From NCBI RefSeq assembly GCF_015074785.1, contig NZ_CP042464.1, positions 3,321,001 to 3,385,000 of the forward strand: a DNA stretch of 64,000 nt, written 5' to 3'. How positions within the stretch are numbered: the stretch's first letter is position 1; each line of letters starts with the position of its first letter. Shown here piece by piece: positions 48,415 to 57,323 of this stretch. This stretch comes from Segatella copri (lineage in GTDB: Bacteria > Bacteroidota > Bacteroidia > Bacteroidales > Bacteroidaceae). The notes beneath the pieces were generated by a model that saw only the letters and a program-made list of their open reading frames with translations, did not search any database and had not been told where the DNA came from. The position numbers and the translations under genes are program-made.

Positions 48415-50541
48415 ATGAAAAGACTTGCGTTAGTAGCATCCTTCTGTGGCATTACCATAACACAGATGATGGCACAGAACATCAATGGCGAACAGATTTC
48501 CGACACGACCCTATTTGAGAAGTTCTCCAAAGAACTTGGCGAAGTGGTGGTGAAAGCTCATCTTCCTCAATATAAGAAGACCCACGAAGGACTGCTGACC
48601 AATGTGGCAGGAACCGTCCTTAGCAAGATGGGTACGGCTGAAGATGTATTGAAGCATGTGCCGAGCATCGTGAAGAAGAAAGATGGATATGAGGTGGTCG
48701 GCAAGGGTACACCTATTATATATATCAACGGCAGGAAGATGCAAGACATCAGTGAGTTGGATAACATCAAATCTTCCGACATCAAGAGTGTGGAAGTCAT
48801 CCAGAATCCTGGAGCCACCTACGATGCTTCGGTAAATGCGGTAATCAAAATCAAGACCATCAAGAAAAAAGGCGAAGGTTTCGGCTTTGATACTCGCTCT
48901 GTGTATTGGTACAATAAGCACGACAATACCATCCAGCAGATTAACATGAACTATCGTCATAATGGACTGAATCTCTTTGCCACTTATAAGTTCTCTGATG
49001 CAACATGGATGCAAAAGGCCACCTACAATCAGACTGTACATGTAGATACGCTTTGGCAACAGCATAACAACAACGAAGTAACTGGTCGCATAGAATCGCA
49101 CCGTCTTATCAGTGGTTTTAGCTATGATTTCAATGCCAATCATTCCATTGGTGCGAGATACACCTTGACCTCGCCAGGCTATTCTCGCTCAAAAGATTTT
49201 TTCGATAGTCAGGTAACTGCCGACGGTAAGTTTTACGACTATATCAAAACCGATGGTCTGACGGTTGACAAGGACAATCCTAGCCATCAATTGAATGCCT
49301 ACTACAACGGCACATTGGGCAAGACCACTATTGACCTGAATACCGACCTCTATTTCAGTACAAACAGGGCTTATGCCTATAGCGATGAACAGAGCCAGGA
49401 GCACGATTCTCGTAACGTCAACTCCAAGAATCGTGTGAGCAATAAGATGGTAGCCACTAAACTCGTAATTACCTCTCCTCTCTTGGGCGGTAATCTCTCC
49501 TATGGAGCTGAGTATATCAATACTCATCGTAACGATGACTACGAAGTGAATCGCACCGACCTCTTCGCCAACTCTTATAGCAAGTTGGAGGAGCAGACGG
49601 CAAGTCCATTCATCCAATACGCGCGCCTCACCCCGATAGGAAACATCACGGCGGGATTGCGATACGAGTATGTAAGATTCAAGTATTATGATGCAGGCAT
49701 CTATCAGCCCGAGCAGAGTCGCTCCTTCCGCAACCTCTTTCCTACCATCAGCTATGGTGCGAAGATAGGTAAGGTAATGGCACAGTTGAGCTATTCGGTA
49801 AAGACCTCTCGTCCTTCATATAGTCAACTGAGCAATAATGTATCTTATATGAATCGATTTACTCGCCAAACAGGTAATCCTTATCTCGACAACGAAACCA
49901 ATCACAGAGTGGAATTATCGGGTGTATGGAAGTTCATCCAGTTTATGGTCAACTACAAGGACTCTCGCAATGCCATTATCTATTGGGCGGAGCAAATTCC
50001 TGATAACGAAGCAATTACCATGATAAGTCGTAAGAACGTGAAGAGTCTCAAGAGCATGACTGCCTACATCAGTGCCGCTCCAAAGATAGGCATTTGGGCG
50101 CCGCAAATCAACTTGGGCATGCAGAAGCCATGGTTCACCCTCCATACTGATGTGGCATCTTATCGCTTGAATCGTCCTATCTTCATGGGCAACTTCAACA
50201 ATGCCTTCTCCTTGCCATGCGGCATCACTCTTAACGTGGATTATCGCTATCAGAGCAAGGGTAACACGATGAATGTATATCTTGCCAAAGAGCAGCATGT
50301 GCTGGATGTCAGCATCAGCAAGTCATTCCTAAAGGATGCCCTTACCTTGGAAATAAAAGGCAACGACCTGCTTTATAAATGTTGGGATGCCGACTTGCTC
50401 TATAACCAGAAGATGGAACTCTTGCAAGTGTCTAAGCGAGGTACGAGAGACCTGCAACTCACCCTTCGCTATAAGTTCAATACCACACGTAGCAAGTATA
50501 AGGGAACTGGTGCCGGTAATGCAGAGTTGAATCGACTATAA
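48415..50541 (+). CDS. Outer-membrane beta-barrel protein, TonB-receptor-like
   Basis: The product is 708 aa from ATG 48415; a longer reading adds 36 residues before a good signal peptide ('MKRLALVASFCGITITQMMA'). The plug-like region has 'GEVVVKAHLPQYKKTHEGLL', 'DVLKHVPSIVKKKDGYEVVG', 'GTPIIYINGRKMQDISELDN' and 'VIQNPGATYDASVNAVIKIK'. It is a paralogue of the protein at 3600-5801 (compare 'GKGAPVYYLNGRKVRD'). It ends 'GTRDLQLTLRYKFNTT'. It is divergent from the LytTR operon and so probably part of the same regulatory unit. Confidence 0.88.
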   Translation: MKRLALVASFCGITITQMMAQNINGEQISDTTLFEKFSKELGEVVVKAHLPQYKKTHEGLLTNVAGTVLSKMGTAEDVLKHVPSIVKKKDGYEVVGKGTPIIYINGRKMQDISELDNIKSSDIKSVEVIQNPGATYDASVNAVIKIKTIKKKGEGFGFDTRSVYWYNKHDNTIQQINMNYRHNGLNLFATYKFSDATWMQKATYNQTVHVDTLWQQHNNNEVTGRIESHRLISGFSYDFNANHSIGARYTLTSPGYSRSKDFFDSQVTADGKFYDYIKTDGLTVDKDNPSHQLNAYYNGTLGKTTIDLNTDLYFSTNRAYAYSDEQSQEHDSRNVNSKNRVSNKMVATKLVITSPLLGGNLSYGAEYINTHRNDDYEVNRTDLFANSYSKLEEQTASPFIQYARLTPIGNITAGLRYEYVRFKYYDAGIYQPEQSRSFRNLFPTISYGAKIGKVMAQLSYSVKTSRPSYSQLSNNVSYMNRFTRQTGNPYLDNETNHRVELSGVWKFIQFMVNYKDSRNAIIYWAEQIPDNEAITMISRKNVKSLKSMTAYISAAPKIGIWAPQINLGMQKPWFTLHTDVASYRLNRPIFMGNFNNAFSLPCGITLNVDYRYQSKGNTMNVYLAKEQHVLDVSISKSFLKDALTLEIKGNDLLYKCWDADLLYNQKMELLQVSKRGTRDLQLTLRYKFNTTRSKYKGTGAGNAELNRL

Positions 50542-50573
50542 ATATCTTTTACAAGATAAAATCTTGTTATATG

Positions 50574-50617
50574 AGAGAGGCATGGTTTTCGCATAATGGA
50601 ACCATGCCTCTCTTTTT
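50574..50617 (+). terminator. Terminator after the barrel gene
   Basis: AGAGAGGCATGGTT (50574-50587) and AACCATGCCTCTC (50600-50612) form a 13-bp stem followed by TTTTT. Confidence 0.88.
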
Positions 50618-50639
50618 GCTTTTTATAGTCGGAATATTC

Positions 50640-50774
50640 CTATTCCGCCAATTCATTATACTTCTTGAACAGATCTGCCACGCATTCGCTCTCCGTCATC
50701 TTTACGGGGAAGGCATAGGCTTGCATCACGGCTCGAGCGTTTTGGCGATGCGCCTGAAGGAGTTCCTTCGAATC
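50640..50774 (-). pseudogene. C-terminal remnant of a type II restriction-methyltransferase-like gene
   Basis: On minus, 44 codons from 50774 to the stop at 50640 read 'KELLQAHRQNARAVMQAYAF' then PVKMTESECVADLFKKYNELAE. The pattern 'L..AH..N.rAVm.AYgF....TES.cVa.Lf..Y..L' is the C terminus of MmeI/Eco57I-like single-chain restriction-methylation enzymes, as I recall the family. An in-frame TAG lies immediately upstream and no methyltransferase motifs are found. It therefore marks a lost R-M gene beside argD. Confidence 0.6.
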
Positions 50775-50919
50775 CTAGATGCCGAAGTGATAGAGAGTAC
50801 ACTTTTCCTATAAGGGAAACAAAAAAGCAGCAAACCGCAAAGGGCTTGCTGCTCACGATAGGAGTGTTTCCTATTTCTTTTATGGGTTGAGTTTTCTTTA
50901 TATCCTTATCTCAATGGGT
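50775..50919. terminator. Spacer with terminator of argD
   Basis: AGCAGCAA (about 50826-50833) and TTGCTGCT (50845-50852) form a stem. On minus it is followed by TTTTTTG, ending the argD transcript. Nothing else is seen. Confidence 0.65.
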
Positions 50920-52062
50920 TTATACTTCTTTTAATACGGTTTCCAATTTTTCGATGAAGTCATCGACATTCTCCTTGGTCAATACCAACGGAGGGAGGAT
51001 ACGAAGGATGTTGGTGCCGGCGCAACCGGTGAAGCAGTGCTGCTCGTGGATGAGCTTGCTGCGAACTTCCTTGTGAGGAATATCGAGTACGGCGCCTACC
51101 ATCAAGCCACGACCACGAACCTCCGTGATGTGACTGTTGCGCTTCTGCAACTCCTTCAGCTGGGCAATGAGATATTCACCAACCTCATGCGCATTCTGTA
51201 CCAGGTTCTCCTTCTCGAAAACATCGAGAACGGCGAGAGCTGCTGTACATGCCAGGTGGTTGCCACCGAAGGTAGTACCCAACTGACCATATACAGGTGT
51301 AAACTCTGGAGAAATCAACACGCCACCCATAGGGAAACCATTACCGATACCCTTGGCTACGGTGATGAGGTCTGGCTTGATGCCCAACCACTGGTGAGCG
51401 AAGAACTTACCGCTTCTGCCGTAACCGCACTGGATTTCATCGCAAATCAGGAAAGTGCCGTATTTCTTGCAGGCTGCCTGCAAACCCTGAGCAAACTCAG
51501 GAGTTACCATGTTGCAACCACCTACGCCCTGAATAGCTTCGATGATACAAGCACATACATCGCCCTTGGCAAGTTCCTTCTCCCAAGCCTCCAAATCGTT
51601 GATAGGAAGATAGGTTACGTGACCATTGTCATTGATAGGAGCGATGATCTTAGGATTATTTGTTACCTCTACGGCAAGGGAAGTTCTTCCGTGGAAAGCC
51701 TTCTCTATAGAAAGCACGCGGGTTTTTCCGTTGGTGAAGGAAGCCAACTTCAGGGCATTCTCGTTTGCCTCGGCACCTGAGTTGATGAGGAAGAACTGAT
51801 AATCTTCATAACCACTTATCTTGCCCAGACGCTCAGCGAGTTTCACCTGCAACTTGTTGATGACAGAGTTGGAATAGAATCCCAGATTGTTCAACTGGTT
51901 GGTGAGCATCTCCACATAGTGAGGATGGCAATGACCGATGCTGATAACGGCATGACCGCCATAGAGGTCGAGGTATTCCTGACCCTTGTCGTCCCATACC
52001 TTGCAGCCCTTACCTTTTACTATATTAATATCGAAAAGAGGATATACGTCGTAAAGTTTCAT
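50920..52062 (-). CDS. argD: Acetylornithine/succinylornithine aminotransferase
   Basis: The product is 380 aa from ATG 52062. It is a PLP-dependent class III aminotransferase: 'LDLYGGHAVISIGHCHPHYV', 'NSGAEANENALKLAS', 'FHGRTSLAVEVT', 'LICDEIQCGYGRSGKFFAHQ', the PLP Lys in 'ITVAKGIGNGFPMGGV', and 'GTTFGGNHLACTAALAVL'. It converts N-acyl-glutamate semialdehyde to N-acylornithine, the substrate of ArgF'. It is the last gene of the argR-GNAT-argG-argC-argD series, 109 bases after argC. Confidence 0.95.
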   Translation of the reverse strand: MKLYDVYPLFDINIVKGKGCKVWDDKGQEYLDLYGGHAVISIGHCHPHYVEMLTNQLNNLGFYSNSVINKLQVKLAERLGKISGYEDYQFFLINSGAEANENALKLASFTNGKTRVLSIEKAFHGRTSLAVEVTNNPKIIAPINDNGHVTYLPINDLEAWEKELAKGDVCACIIEAIQGVGGCNMVTPEFAQGLQAACKKYGTFLICDEIQCGYGRSGKFFAHQWLGIKPDLITVAKGIGNGFPMGGVLISPEFTPVYGQLGTTFGGNHLACTAALAVLDVFEKENLVQNAHEVGEYLIAQLKELQKRNSHITEVRGRGLMVGAVLDIPHKEVRSKLIHEQHCFTGCAGTNILRILPPLVLTKENVDDFIEKLETVLKEV

Positions 52063-52171
52063 GTTAAATCTATGTTTTAAGAAAGACAACTCATAGAGTT
52101 ATCTTATTACAAACTATTTTTTATGATAGAAGAACGAATGATTTTTCATCCGTTCTTCCGAATTCTTTTAT

Positions 52172-53173
52172 CTAAAATGCTGATGGCTTGAGTTTCAAAC
52201 CTGCTGTCTGGTCGAGACCAAACATGATGTTCATGTTCTGAACAGCCTGACCTACGGCACCCTTCAGAAGATTGTCGATGCAGGAAGTAATCAGGAGCTT
52301 ATCGCCATACTTATCCACATGAACCAGGCACTTGTTGGTATTCACAACCTGCTTCAGGTCGATAGCCTTATCCACATAGTGGGTGAACTTGGCATTCTTG
52401 TAGAACTCCTTGTAACCAGCTACGATTTCCTCGATTGGCTTGTCGGTCTTCACAACTTCTGTAGCGAAGATACCGCGGGCGAAGTCGCCACGGTAAGGGA
52501 TAAAGTCGATGGCTGCATCGAGATAACCCTGTGTCTGCTTCAGACTCTGACGAATCTCTGGCACGTGCTGATGGTTGAATGCCTTGTAGATGCTCATGTT
52601 GTTGTTGCGCCATGAGAAATGGGTAGTGGCGCCTGGCTTCTGACCAGCGCCGGTGCTACCGGTAATGGCATTGACAGATACATCGCTGTTGATGAGACCC
52701 ATCTTAGCAGCAGGCAACAAACCAAGTTGAATGCAGGTTGCAAAACAACCTGGGTTTGCCACGTGCTGAGCTACGGCTATTTTTGATTCATTTATTTCTG
52801 GAAGACCATATACGAAATTGTGAGCGACTGGGGTTGGCTGCTGGGTGGCAACCACAGTCTCTGGGGCAAGACGGAAGTCCTGCGCCAGGTCGATAATCTT
52901 CACGTTCTCCGGAACATTGTGCTCCTTCAGGAACGCCTCGCTCTTGCCGTGACCGAAGCAGAAGAAGATAACATCTACCTGGTCGAAAGGCATCTCGGCG
53001 GTAAACTTCAAGTCGGTCTCGCCATACAATCCCTCGTGAACCTCAGCCACCAGGTTGCCGGCGTTACTCTCGCTGTTGGCGAATACAATCTCTGCCTCAG
53101 GATGGTTGATAAGGAGGCGAATCAACTCACCTCCTGTATAACCAGCTGCTCCTAAAATACCTACTTTTACCAT
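52172..53173 (-). CDS. argC: N-acetyl-gamma-glutamyl-phosphate reductase
   Basis: The product is 333 aa from ATG 53173; a longer reading overlaps argG. It reduces N-acyl-glutamyl phosphate to the semialdehyde. Signatures are 'VGILGAAGYTGGELIRLLIN', 'LPEINESKIAVAQHVANPGC', with the catalytic Cys at the end of that stretch followed by 'FATCIQLGLLPA', 'STGAGQKPGATTHFSWRNNN' and 'HVPEIRQSL'. In this lineage the natural substrate may carry a succinyl group. It lies one base after argG, so the two are coupled. Confidence 0.96.
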   Translation of the reverse strand: MVKVGILGAAGYTGGELIRLLINHPEAEIVFANSESNAGNLVAEVHEGLYGETDLKFTAEMPFDQVDVIFFCFGHGKSEAFLKEHNVPENVKIIDLAQDFRLAPETVVATQQPTPVAHNFVYGLPEINESKIAVAQHVANPGCFATCIQLGLLPAAKMGLINSDVSVNAITGSTGAGQKPGATTHFSWRNNNMSIYKAFNHQHVPEIRQSLKQTQGYLDAAIDFIPYRGDFARGIFATEVVKTDKPIEEIVAGYKEFYKNAKFTHYVDKAIDLKQVVNTNKCLVHVDKYGDKLLITSCIDNLLKGAVGQAVQNMNIMFGLDQTAGLKLKPSAF

Positions 53174-53174
53174 A

Positions 53175-54377
53175 TTATCTTTCCTCGTTAGGGTGCATAC
53201 CATAATAAACACGGAGTGGGGTAGAACTTACCTTGATGAAGCCCTTCGCATCCTCTGCGGTCCAACCGTGCTGCATCTCACCATACTCACCGAGCTTAGA
53301 CTTGGTCAAATCGTCTGGTGAATCGACACCAACAGTCTGGAAGCTAAATGGACGGAGCTTCAAGATAGCTGTACCGTTTACGTTGCGCTGAGAAGAAGTC
53401 AGCATAGCCTCGATATCCGGCATCACTGGCTCCAGGTACTGGCTCTCGTGGAGGAACATTCCGTACCAGTTGCCTACCTGATCCTTCCAATACTGCTGCC
53501 ACTTGCTCAATGTGCTCTTCTCCAACAGGCGGTGAGCCTCGATGATGAGCTTAGGAGCTGCAGCCTCGAAACCTACACGACCCTTGATACCGATGATGGT
53601 GTCACCCACGTTGCAGTCGCGACCGATGGCATAAGAAGCGCCAATCTCCTCAATCTTCTGGATGGCAGCAATCTTATCATCAAACTTCTCGCCGTTGACA
53701 GCCACGATCTCACCCTTCTCGAAGGTAATCTTCAGTTCAGCCTCTTCTTCCTTGGCAGTAACGTGCTTCAGGTAAGCCTCCTCTGGGAGACCCTGGGTTG
53801 GGTCGAGAATCTCACCGCCGCAGATACTGGTTCCCCAGATACCTACGTTATAAGAATACTTCAATTTGGTGAAGTCTGCAAAGAAGCCGTGCTCGTTCAG
53901 GTAATCAACCTCCTCCTTACGAGAAAGCGCCTTGTCACGAGTCAATGTGATGATCTCTACACCAGGAGCCATTACCAGGAAGGTCATGTCGAAACGAATC
54001 TGGTCGTTGCCGGCACCTGTACTTCCGTGAGCGATGGCGTCAGCACCAATCTCCTTGGCATAACGAGCGATGGCGATAGCCTGGAAAATACGCTCAGAAG
54101 ATACAGAGATAGGGTAGCAGTTGTTGCGGAGCACATTACCGAAAATCATGTATTTCAATGATTTCTCGTAATATTCGTGGGTAACGTCGAGAGTGACGTA
54201 TGCCTTGGCACCCAACTTATATGCGTTCTCCTCGTTGGTCTTCAACTGCTCGGCAGAGAAACCACCTGTGTTAGCGCATGCTGCATAAACATCCCAGCCA
54301 TCCTGGGTCAACTTCATTACTGTGTATGATGTATCGAGACCGCCGCTGAAAGCGACTACAACTTTTTTATTTGCCAT
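53175..54377 (-). CDS. argG: Argininosuccinate synthase
   Basis: The product is 400 aa. It joins citrulline and aspartate with ATP. Signatures are 'VVVAFSGGLDTSYTVMKLTQ' (ATP loop), 'IAHGSTGAGNDQIRFDM', 'GIWGTSICGGEILDP' and 'DTIIGIKGRVGFEAAAPKLI'. It overlaps no neighbour but lies one base from argC and 73 bases after the GNAT gene. A palindromic CACCTTATTATATATAAGG motif lies in the latter gap. Confidence 0.97.
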   Translation of the reverse strand: MANKKVVVAFSGGLDTSYTVMKLTQDGWDVYAACANTGGFSAEQLKTNEENAYKLGAKAYVTLDVTHEYYEKSLKYMIFGNVLRNNCYPISVSSERIFQAIAIARYAKEIGADAIAHGSTGAGNDQIRFDMTFLVMAPGVEIITLTRDKALSRKEEVDYLNEHGFFADFTKLKYSYNVGIWGTSICGGEILDPTQGLPEEAYLKHVTAKEEEAELKITFEKGEIVAVNGEKFDDKIAAIQKIEEIGASYAIGRDCNVGDTIIGIKGRVGFEAAAPKLIIEAHRLLEKSTLSKWQQYWKDQVGNWYGMFLHESQYLEPVMPDIEAMLTSSQRNVNGTAILKLRPFSFQTVGVDSPDDLTKSKLGEYGEMQHGWTAEDAKGFIKVSSTPLRVYYGMHPNEER

Positions 54378-54429
54378 TTTATTTTATGTTTAATATGGAT
54401 GAATAATATTTAGATGGCATTCTTGCCAA

Positions 54430-54448
54430 CACCTTATTATATATAAGG
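54430..54448. promoter_or_regulatory. CACCTTATTATATATAAGG palindromic motif
   Basis: CCTTAT and ATAAGG arms flank TATAT. The identical 19-base string occurs at 57324-57342, and close relatives at 15592-15608 and 55106-55124. Its role is unknown. Confidence 0.5.
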
Positions 54449-54450
54449 AT

Positions 54451-55062
54451 TTAGATTTCTGCAGATGGACCGTCAATCTTGCGGATTCTCTCAATCACTT
54501 CCTGAGGAAGCTTGATAGGCAGATGCTCCTCTGGGTCGAAGAGCATGGCGGTGCAGATGCAGTATTTGCGGTTGGTACGATGGAGGACATCCACGTTGAT
54601 GCAACCCTCGCAACCACGCCAGAATGACTCATCATCGGTCAGGTCGGCGAAAGTAACAGGAAGATAACCCAGCTGGGTGTTCATCTTCATAACTGCCGAA
54701 CCAGATGTCAAAGAGAAAATCTTGGCATGAGGCCATCGCTGTCGGGCAAGCGTAAAGGTAAGGTTCTTGATGCGCTTAGCCAGTCCCATACCACGGAAGT
54801 CTGGGTGAACGATCAAACCTGATGTGGTGACATAGTGCTTGTTGCCCCATGTTTCGATGTAGCTGAAACCAGCGAACTTTTCGCCCTGGAGAGCGATGAC
54901 CGCCTTGGCCTCTCGCATTTTGGTGGCAACATACTCTGGTGAACGCTTGGCGATACCAGAACCACGCTTCTTTGCAGCTTCTGCAATTGTAGTCAGAATG
55001 GTGTCGATGTACTTGATGTGACTTTCGTCAGCCACCATTACTTTAACTTCTGCTTCTTCCAT
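54451..55062 (-). CDS. GNAT-family N-acyltransferase of the arginine operon
   Basis: The product is 203 aa. The GNAT fold is recognised by 'GFSYIETWGNKHYVTTSGLI', the acyl-CoA loop 'VHPDFRGMGLAKRIKNLTFT' and 'IFSLTSGSAVMKMNTQLGYL'. A C-terminal extension has several Cys ('WRGCEGCINVD', 'NRKYCICTAMLF'), possibly a metal site. Located between argR and argG, it is a strong candidate for the first step, acylation of glutamate with acetyl- or succinyl-CoA. That role is inferred from position; no ArgA or ArgJ is in the window. Confidence 0.85.
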   Translation of the reverse strand: MEEAEVKVMVADESHIKYIDTILTTIAEAAKKRGSGIAKRSPEYVATKMREAKAVIALQGEKFAGFSYIETWGNKHYVTTSGLIVHPDFRGMGLAKRIKNLTFTLARQRWPHAKIFSLTSGSAVMKMNTQLGYLPVTFADLTDDESFWRGCEGCINVDVLHRTNRKYCICTAMLFDPEEHLPIKLPQEVIERIRKIDGPSAEI

Positions 55063-55105
55063 TTTTTCTCTTCTATCTTAAAATGTTTTTGTTTTAATAT
55101 TCTTT

Positions 55106-55124
55106 CTTTATATATAATAAGGTG
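55106..55124. promoter_or_regulatory. Inverted copy of the CACCTTATTATATATAAGG motif
   Basis: CTTTATATATAATAAGGTG is the reverse complement of the motif at 54430 with one mismatch. It sits between argR and the GNAT gene. Confidence 0.45.
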
Positions 55125-55151
55125 TATGCTTTGCATAAAAATGCAACTACC

Positions 55152-55640
55152 TTATATATATTTATGGTGAACGTCTGGAATTACCTCTGCTAGTGCATTG
55201 ATGATTTCCTCTTCTGTTGTCCCTTTCTTCTTAACCAGAAAGATCGTGTCATCGCCAGCGATGGTTCCCAGAATTTGAGGAATATCACTATTATCTATAT
55301 TATAGGCGATGCTGCTTGCATATCCCGGACGGGTTTTGATCACGACCATGTTCCCGGAGAAGTTGATTGATTGGAATCCGGTATTCACCATCATCTTGCT
55401 CACTGGAATATGGTTTGATACTCTCTTATATAATGTATCATTGGGCAGGACATACGCATATTTTCCACTCGAAGATGCTGCCTTTGCTACCTTGAGCAGT
55501 TTTAAGTCACGGCTCAATGTTGCTTGCGTAATCTTAAAGCCTTCTTTGTGAAGAGCCTCCAAAAGTTGGTCTTGCGAACTTAACTCCTGACTTGATATAA
55601 GCATCTTCAAAGTTTCCAATCTGCTGTTCTTTGCCTTCAT
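55152..55640 (-). CDS. argR: Arginine repressor
   Basis: The product is 162 aa from ATG 55640; a longer reading starts far upstream in the promoter. The N-terminal winged helix ('RLETLKMLISSQELSSQDQL', 'EGFKITQATLSRDLKLLKVA') is followed by a C-terminal oligomerisation and arginine-binding domain ('YASSIAYNIDNSDIPQILGT' with 'IAGDDTIFLVKKKG'). It is the first gene of the arg operon and so probably autoregulated. Candidate ARG-like sites lie upstream of its promoter. Confidence 0.96.
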   Translation of the reverse strand: MKAKNSRLETLKMLISSQELSSQDQLLEALHKEGFKITQATLSRDLKLLKVAKAASSSGKYAYVLPNDTLYKRVSNHIPVSKMMVNTGFQSINFSGNMVVIKTRPGYASSIAYNIDNSDIPQILGTIAGDDTIFLVKKKGTTEEEIINALAEVIPDVHHKYI

Positions 55641-55971
55641 ATGCTGTATTTTTATTCGTTTAACGGCTGCAAAATTACAATATATTTTGCAAATAACCAA
55701 ATAAAATGAAAGAAAAATGCATAAAATAACATTATTTTGTCTTTCGTTATGCATAAATGTGGAATAAATATGCATGTATCACCTTCTTTTATACAAATAT
55801 TCTACACAAGGCTTTTGATGCAGAATAGCCTTTTTATCCATTTTAAGCTAATTATTGTAAATTATTGAAAAAAAGTCTACGGAAACCGCATCGGTTCAAT
55901 TAGTTTTTGTTATCTTTGCAGACACAATTCTTAGATTATAATCAACTTAATATAAAATAAACCTTTAGAAG
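55641..55971. promoter_or_regulatory. argR promoter and putative ARG-box region; ino1 promoter
   Basis: On minus, TTTG (55698-55701), a 20-base spacer and TAATTTTG (55670-55677) form the argR promoter. AAATGCATAAAATAACATT (~55715-55733) and TTATGCATAAAT with AAATATGCAT (55748-55774) carry TGCAT half sites resembling ARG boxes. On plus, TATCTTTG at 55911-55918 is the -7 box of the inositol-phosphate synthase gene. No other gene. Confidence 0.6.
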
Positions 55972-57300
55972 ATGGAAAAAATGAATGTTAAACCAGCAGA
56001 AGGTAAGCTGGGTATCTTGGTTGTTGGTTGTGGCGCAGTAGCTACGACCTTCATGACCGGTGTTTTCATGACTCGCAAGGGACTTGCGAAGCCAGTAGGT
56101 TCAATGACTCAGTACGACAAGATTCGTGTTGGTAAGGGTGCAGACAAGAAATATTTGCACTACAAGGACATCGTTCCTCTTGCTGACCTTAATGATATCG
56201 TATTCGGTACTTGGGATGTTTATCCGCAGAATGCTTATCAGGCTGCTATGTATGCTGAGGTATTGAAGGAGAAAGATATCAATCCTGTACGCGAGGAGTT
56301 GGAGAAGGTAGTACCAATGAAGGCTGCTTTCGACAAGAACTATGCAAAGCGTCTTGATGGCGACAATGTGAAGGATTGCAAGACCCGCTGGGAGATGGTA
56401 GAGGCTCTTCGTCAGGATATCCGCGACTTCAAGGAGAAGAACTGTTGTGCCCGTATCGTTGTCATCTGGGCAGCATCTACCGAAATCTACGTTCCTGTAG
56501 ATATGGAGATTCATGGTACATTGGCAGCACTTGAGGCAGCAATGAAGGCTGACGACCGCCAGCATGTAGCTCCATCCATGTGCTACGCTTATGCTGCTTT
56601 GACAGAGGGTGCTCCTTTCATCATGGGTGCTCCTAATACAACTGTTGATATTCCTGCTATGTGGGAACTCGCAGAGAAGACCAAAATGCCTATCGCCGGC
56701 AAGGACTTCAAGACAGGCCAGACTCTTGTCAAGAGTGGTTTCGCTCCTATCATCGGTACCCGTTGTCTCGGCTTGAATGGCTGGTTCTCTACCAATATTC
56801 TCGGCAACCGTGATGGTCTCGTTCTCGATGAACCTGCTAATTTCCATACCAAGGAGGTTAGTAAACTCTCTACTCTTGAGACAATCCTGAAACCAGAAGC
56901 TCAGCCAGATCTCTATGGTCATGGTAACGATGAAGATACCCAGTACTATCACAAGGTACGTATCAACTATTATCCACCTCGCAACGATAACAAGGAGGGT
57001 TGGGATAATATCGATATCTTCGGCTGGATGGGTTACCCAATGCAGATTAAGATTAACTTCCTCTGCCGTGACTCAATCCTTGCTGCTCCATTGCTGCTCG
57101 ACCTTACATTGTTGAGCGATCTTGCTGCTCGTGCAGGCCGTTTCGGAATCCAGCGTTTCTTGAGTTTCTTCCTTAAGGCACCTATGCACGATTATACTAA
57201 GGGTGAAGAGCCTGTGAACCATCTCTACCAGCAGTATACGATGCTGAAGAATGCTATCCGTGAGATGGGAGGTTACGAGGCCGATGAGGAAATCGACTAA
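55972..57300 (+). CDS. ino1: Inositol-3-phosphate synthase (MIPS)
   Basis: The product is 442 aa. It converts glucose 6-phosphate to myo-inositol 3-phosphate, the entry to inositol lipids, which some Bacteroidota make. Signatures are the Rossmann start 'LGILVVGCGAVATTFMTGVF', 'VVIWAASTEIYVPV', 'FIMGAPNTTVDIPAMWELAE', 'AGKDFKTGQTLVKSGFAPII' and 'GWFSTNILGNRDGLVLDEPA'. No CDP-alcohol phosphatidyltransferase or other inositol-lipid genes follow directly, so the pathway genes are elsewhere. The terminator at 57360 ends the unit. Confidence 0.95.
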   Translation: MEKMNVKPAEGKLGILVVGCGAVATTFMTGVFMTRKGLAKPVGSMTQYDKIRVGKGADKKYLHYKDIVPLADLNDIVFGTWDVYPQNAYQAAMYAEVLKEKDINPVREELEKVVPMKAAFDKNYAKRLDGDNVKDCKTRWEMVEALRQDIRDFKEKNCCARIVVIWAASTEIYVPVDMEIHGTLAALEAAMKADDRQHVAPSMCYAYAALTEGAPFIMGAPNTTVDIPAMWELAEKTKMPIAGKDFKTGQTLVKSGFAPIIGTRCLGLNGWFSTNILGNRDGLVLDEPANFHTKEVSKLSTLETILKPEAQPDLYGHGNDEDTQYYHKVRINYYPPRNDNKEGWDNIDIFGWMGYPMQIKINFLCRDSILAAPLLLDLTLLSDLAARAGRFGIQRFLSFFLKAPMHDYTKGEEPVNHLYQQYTMLKNAIREMGGYEADEEID

Positions 57301-57323
57301 TTAGGTTATTTCATTTAATATTA

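Noticed and set aside
50571..50813. 80-codon plus frame after the barrel gene
   Set aside because: It begins inside the terminator stem and is antisense to the restriction-enzyme remnant.
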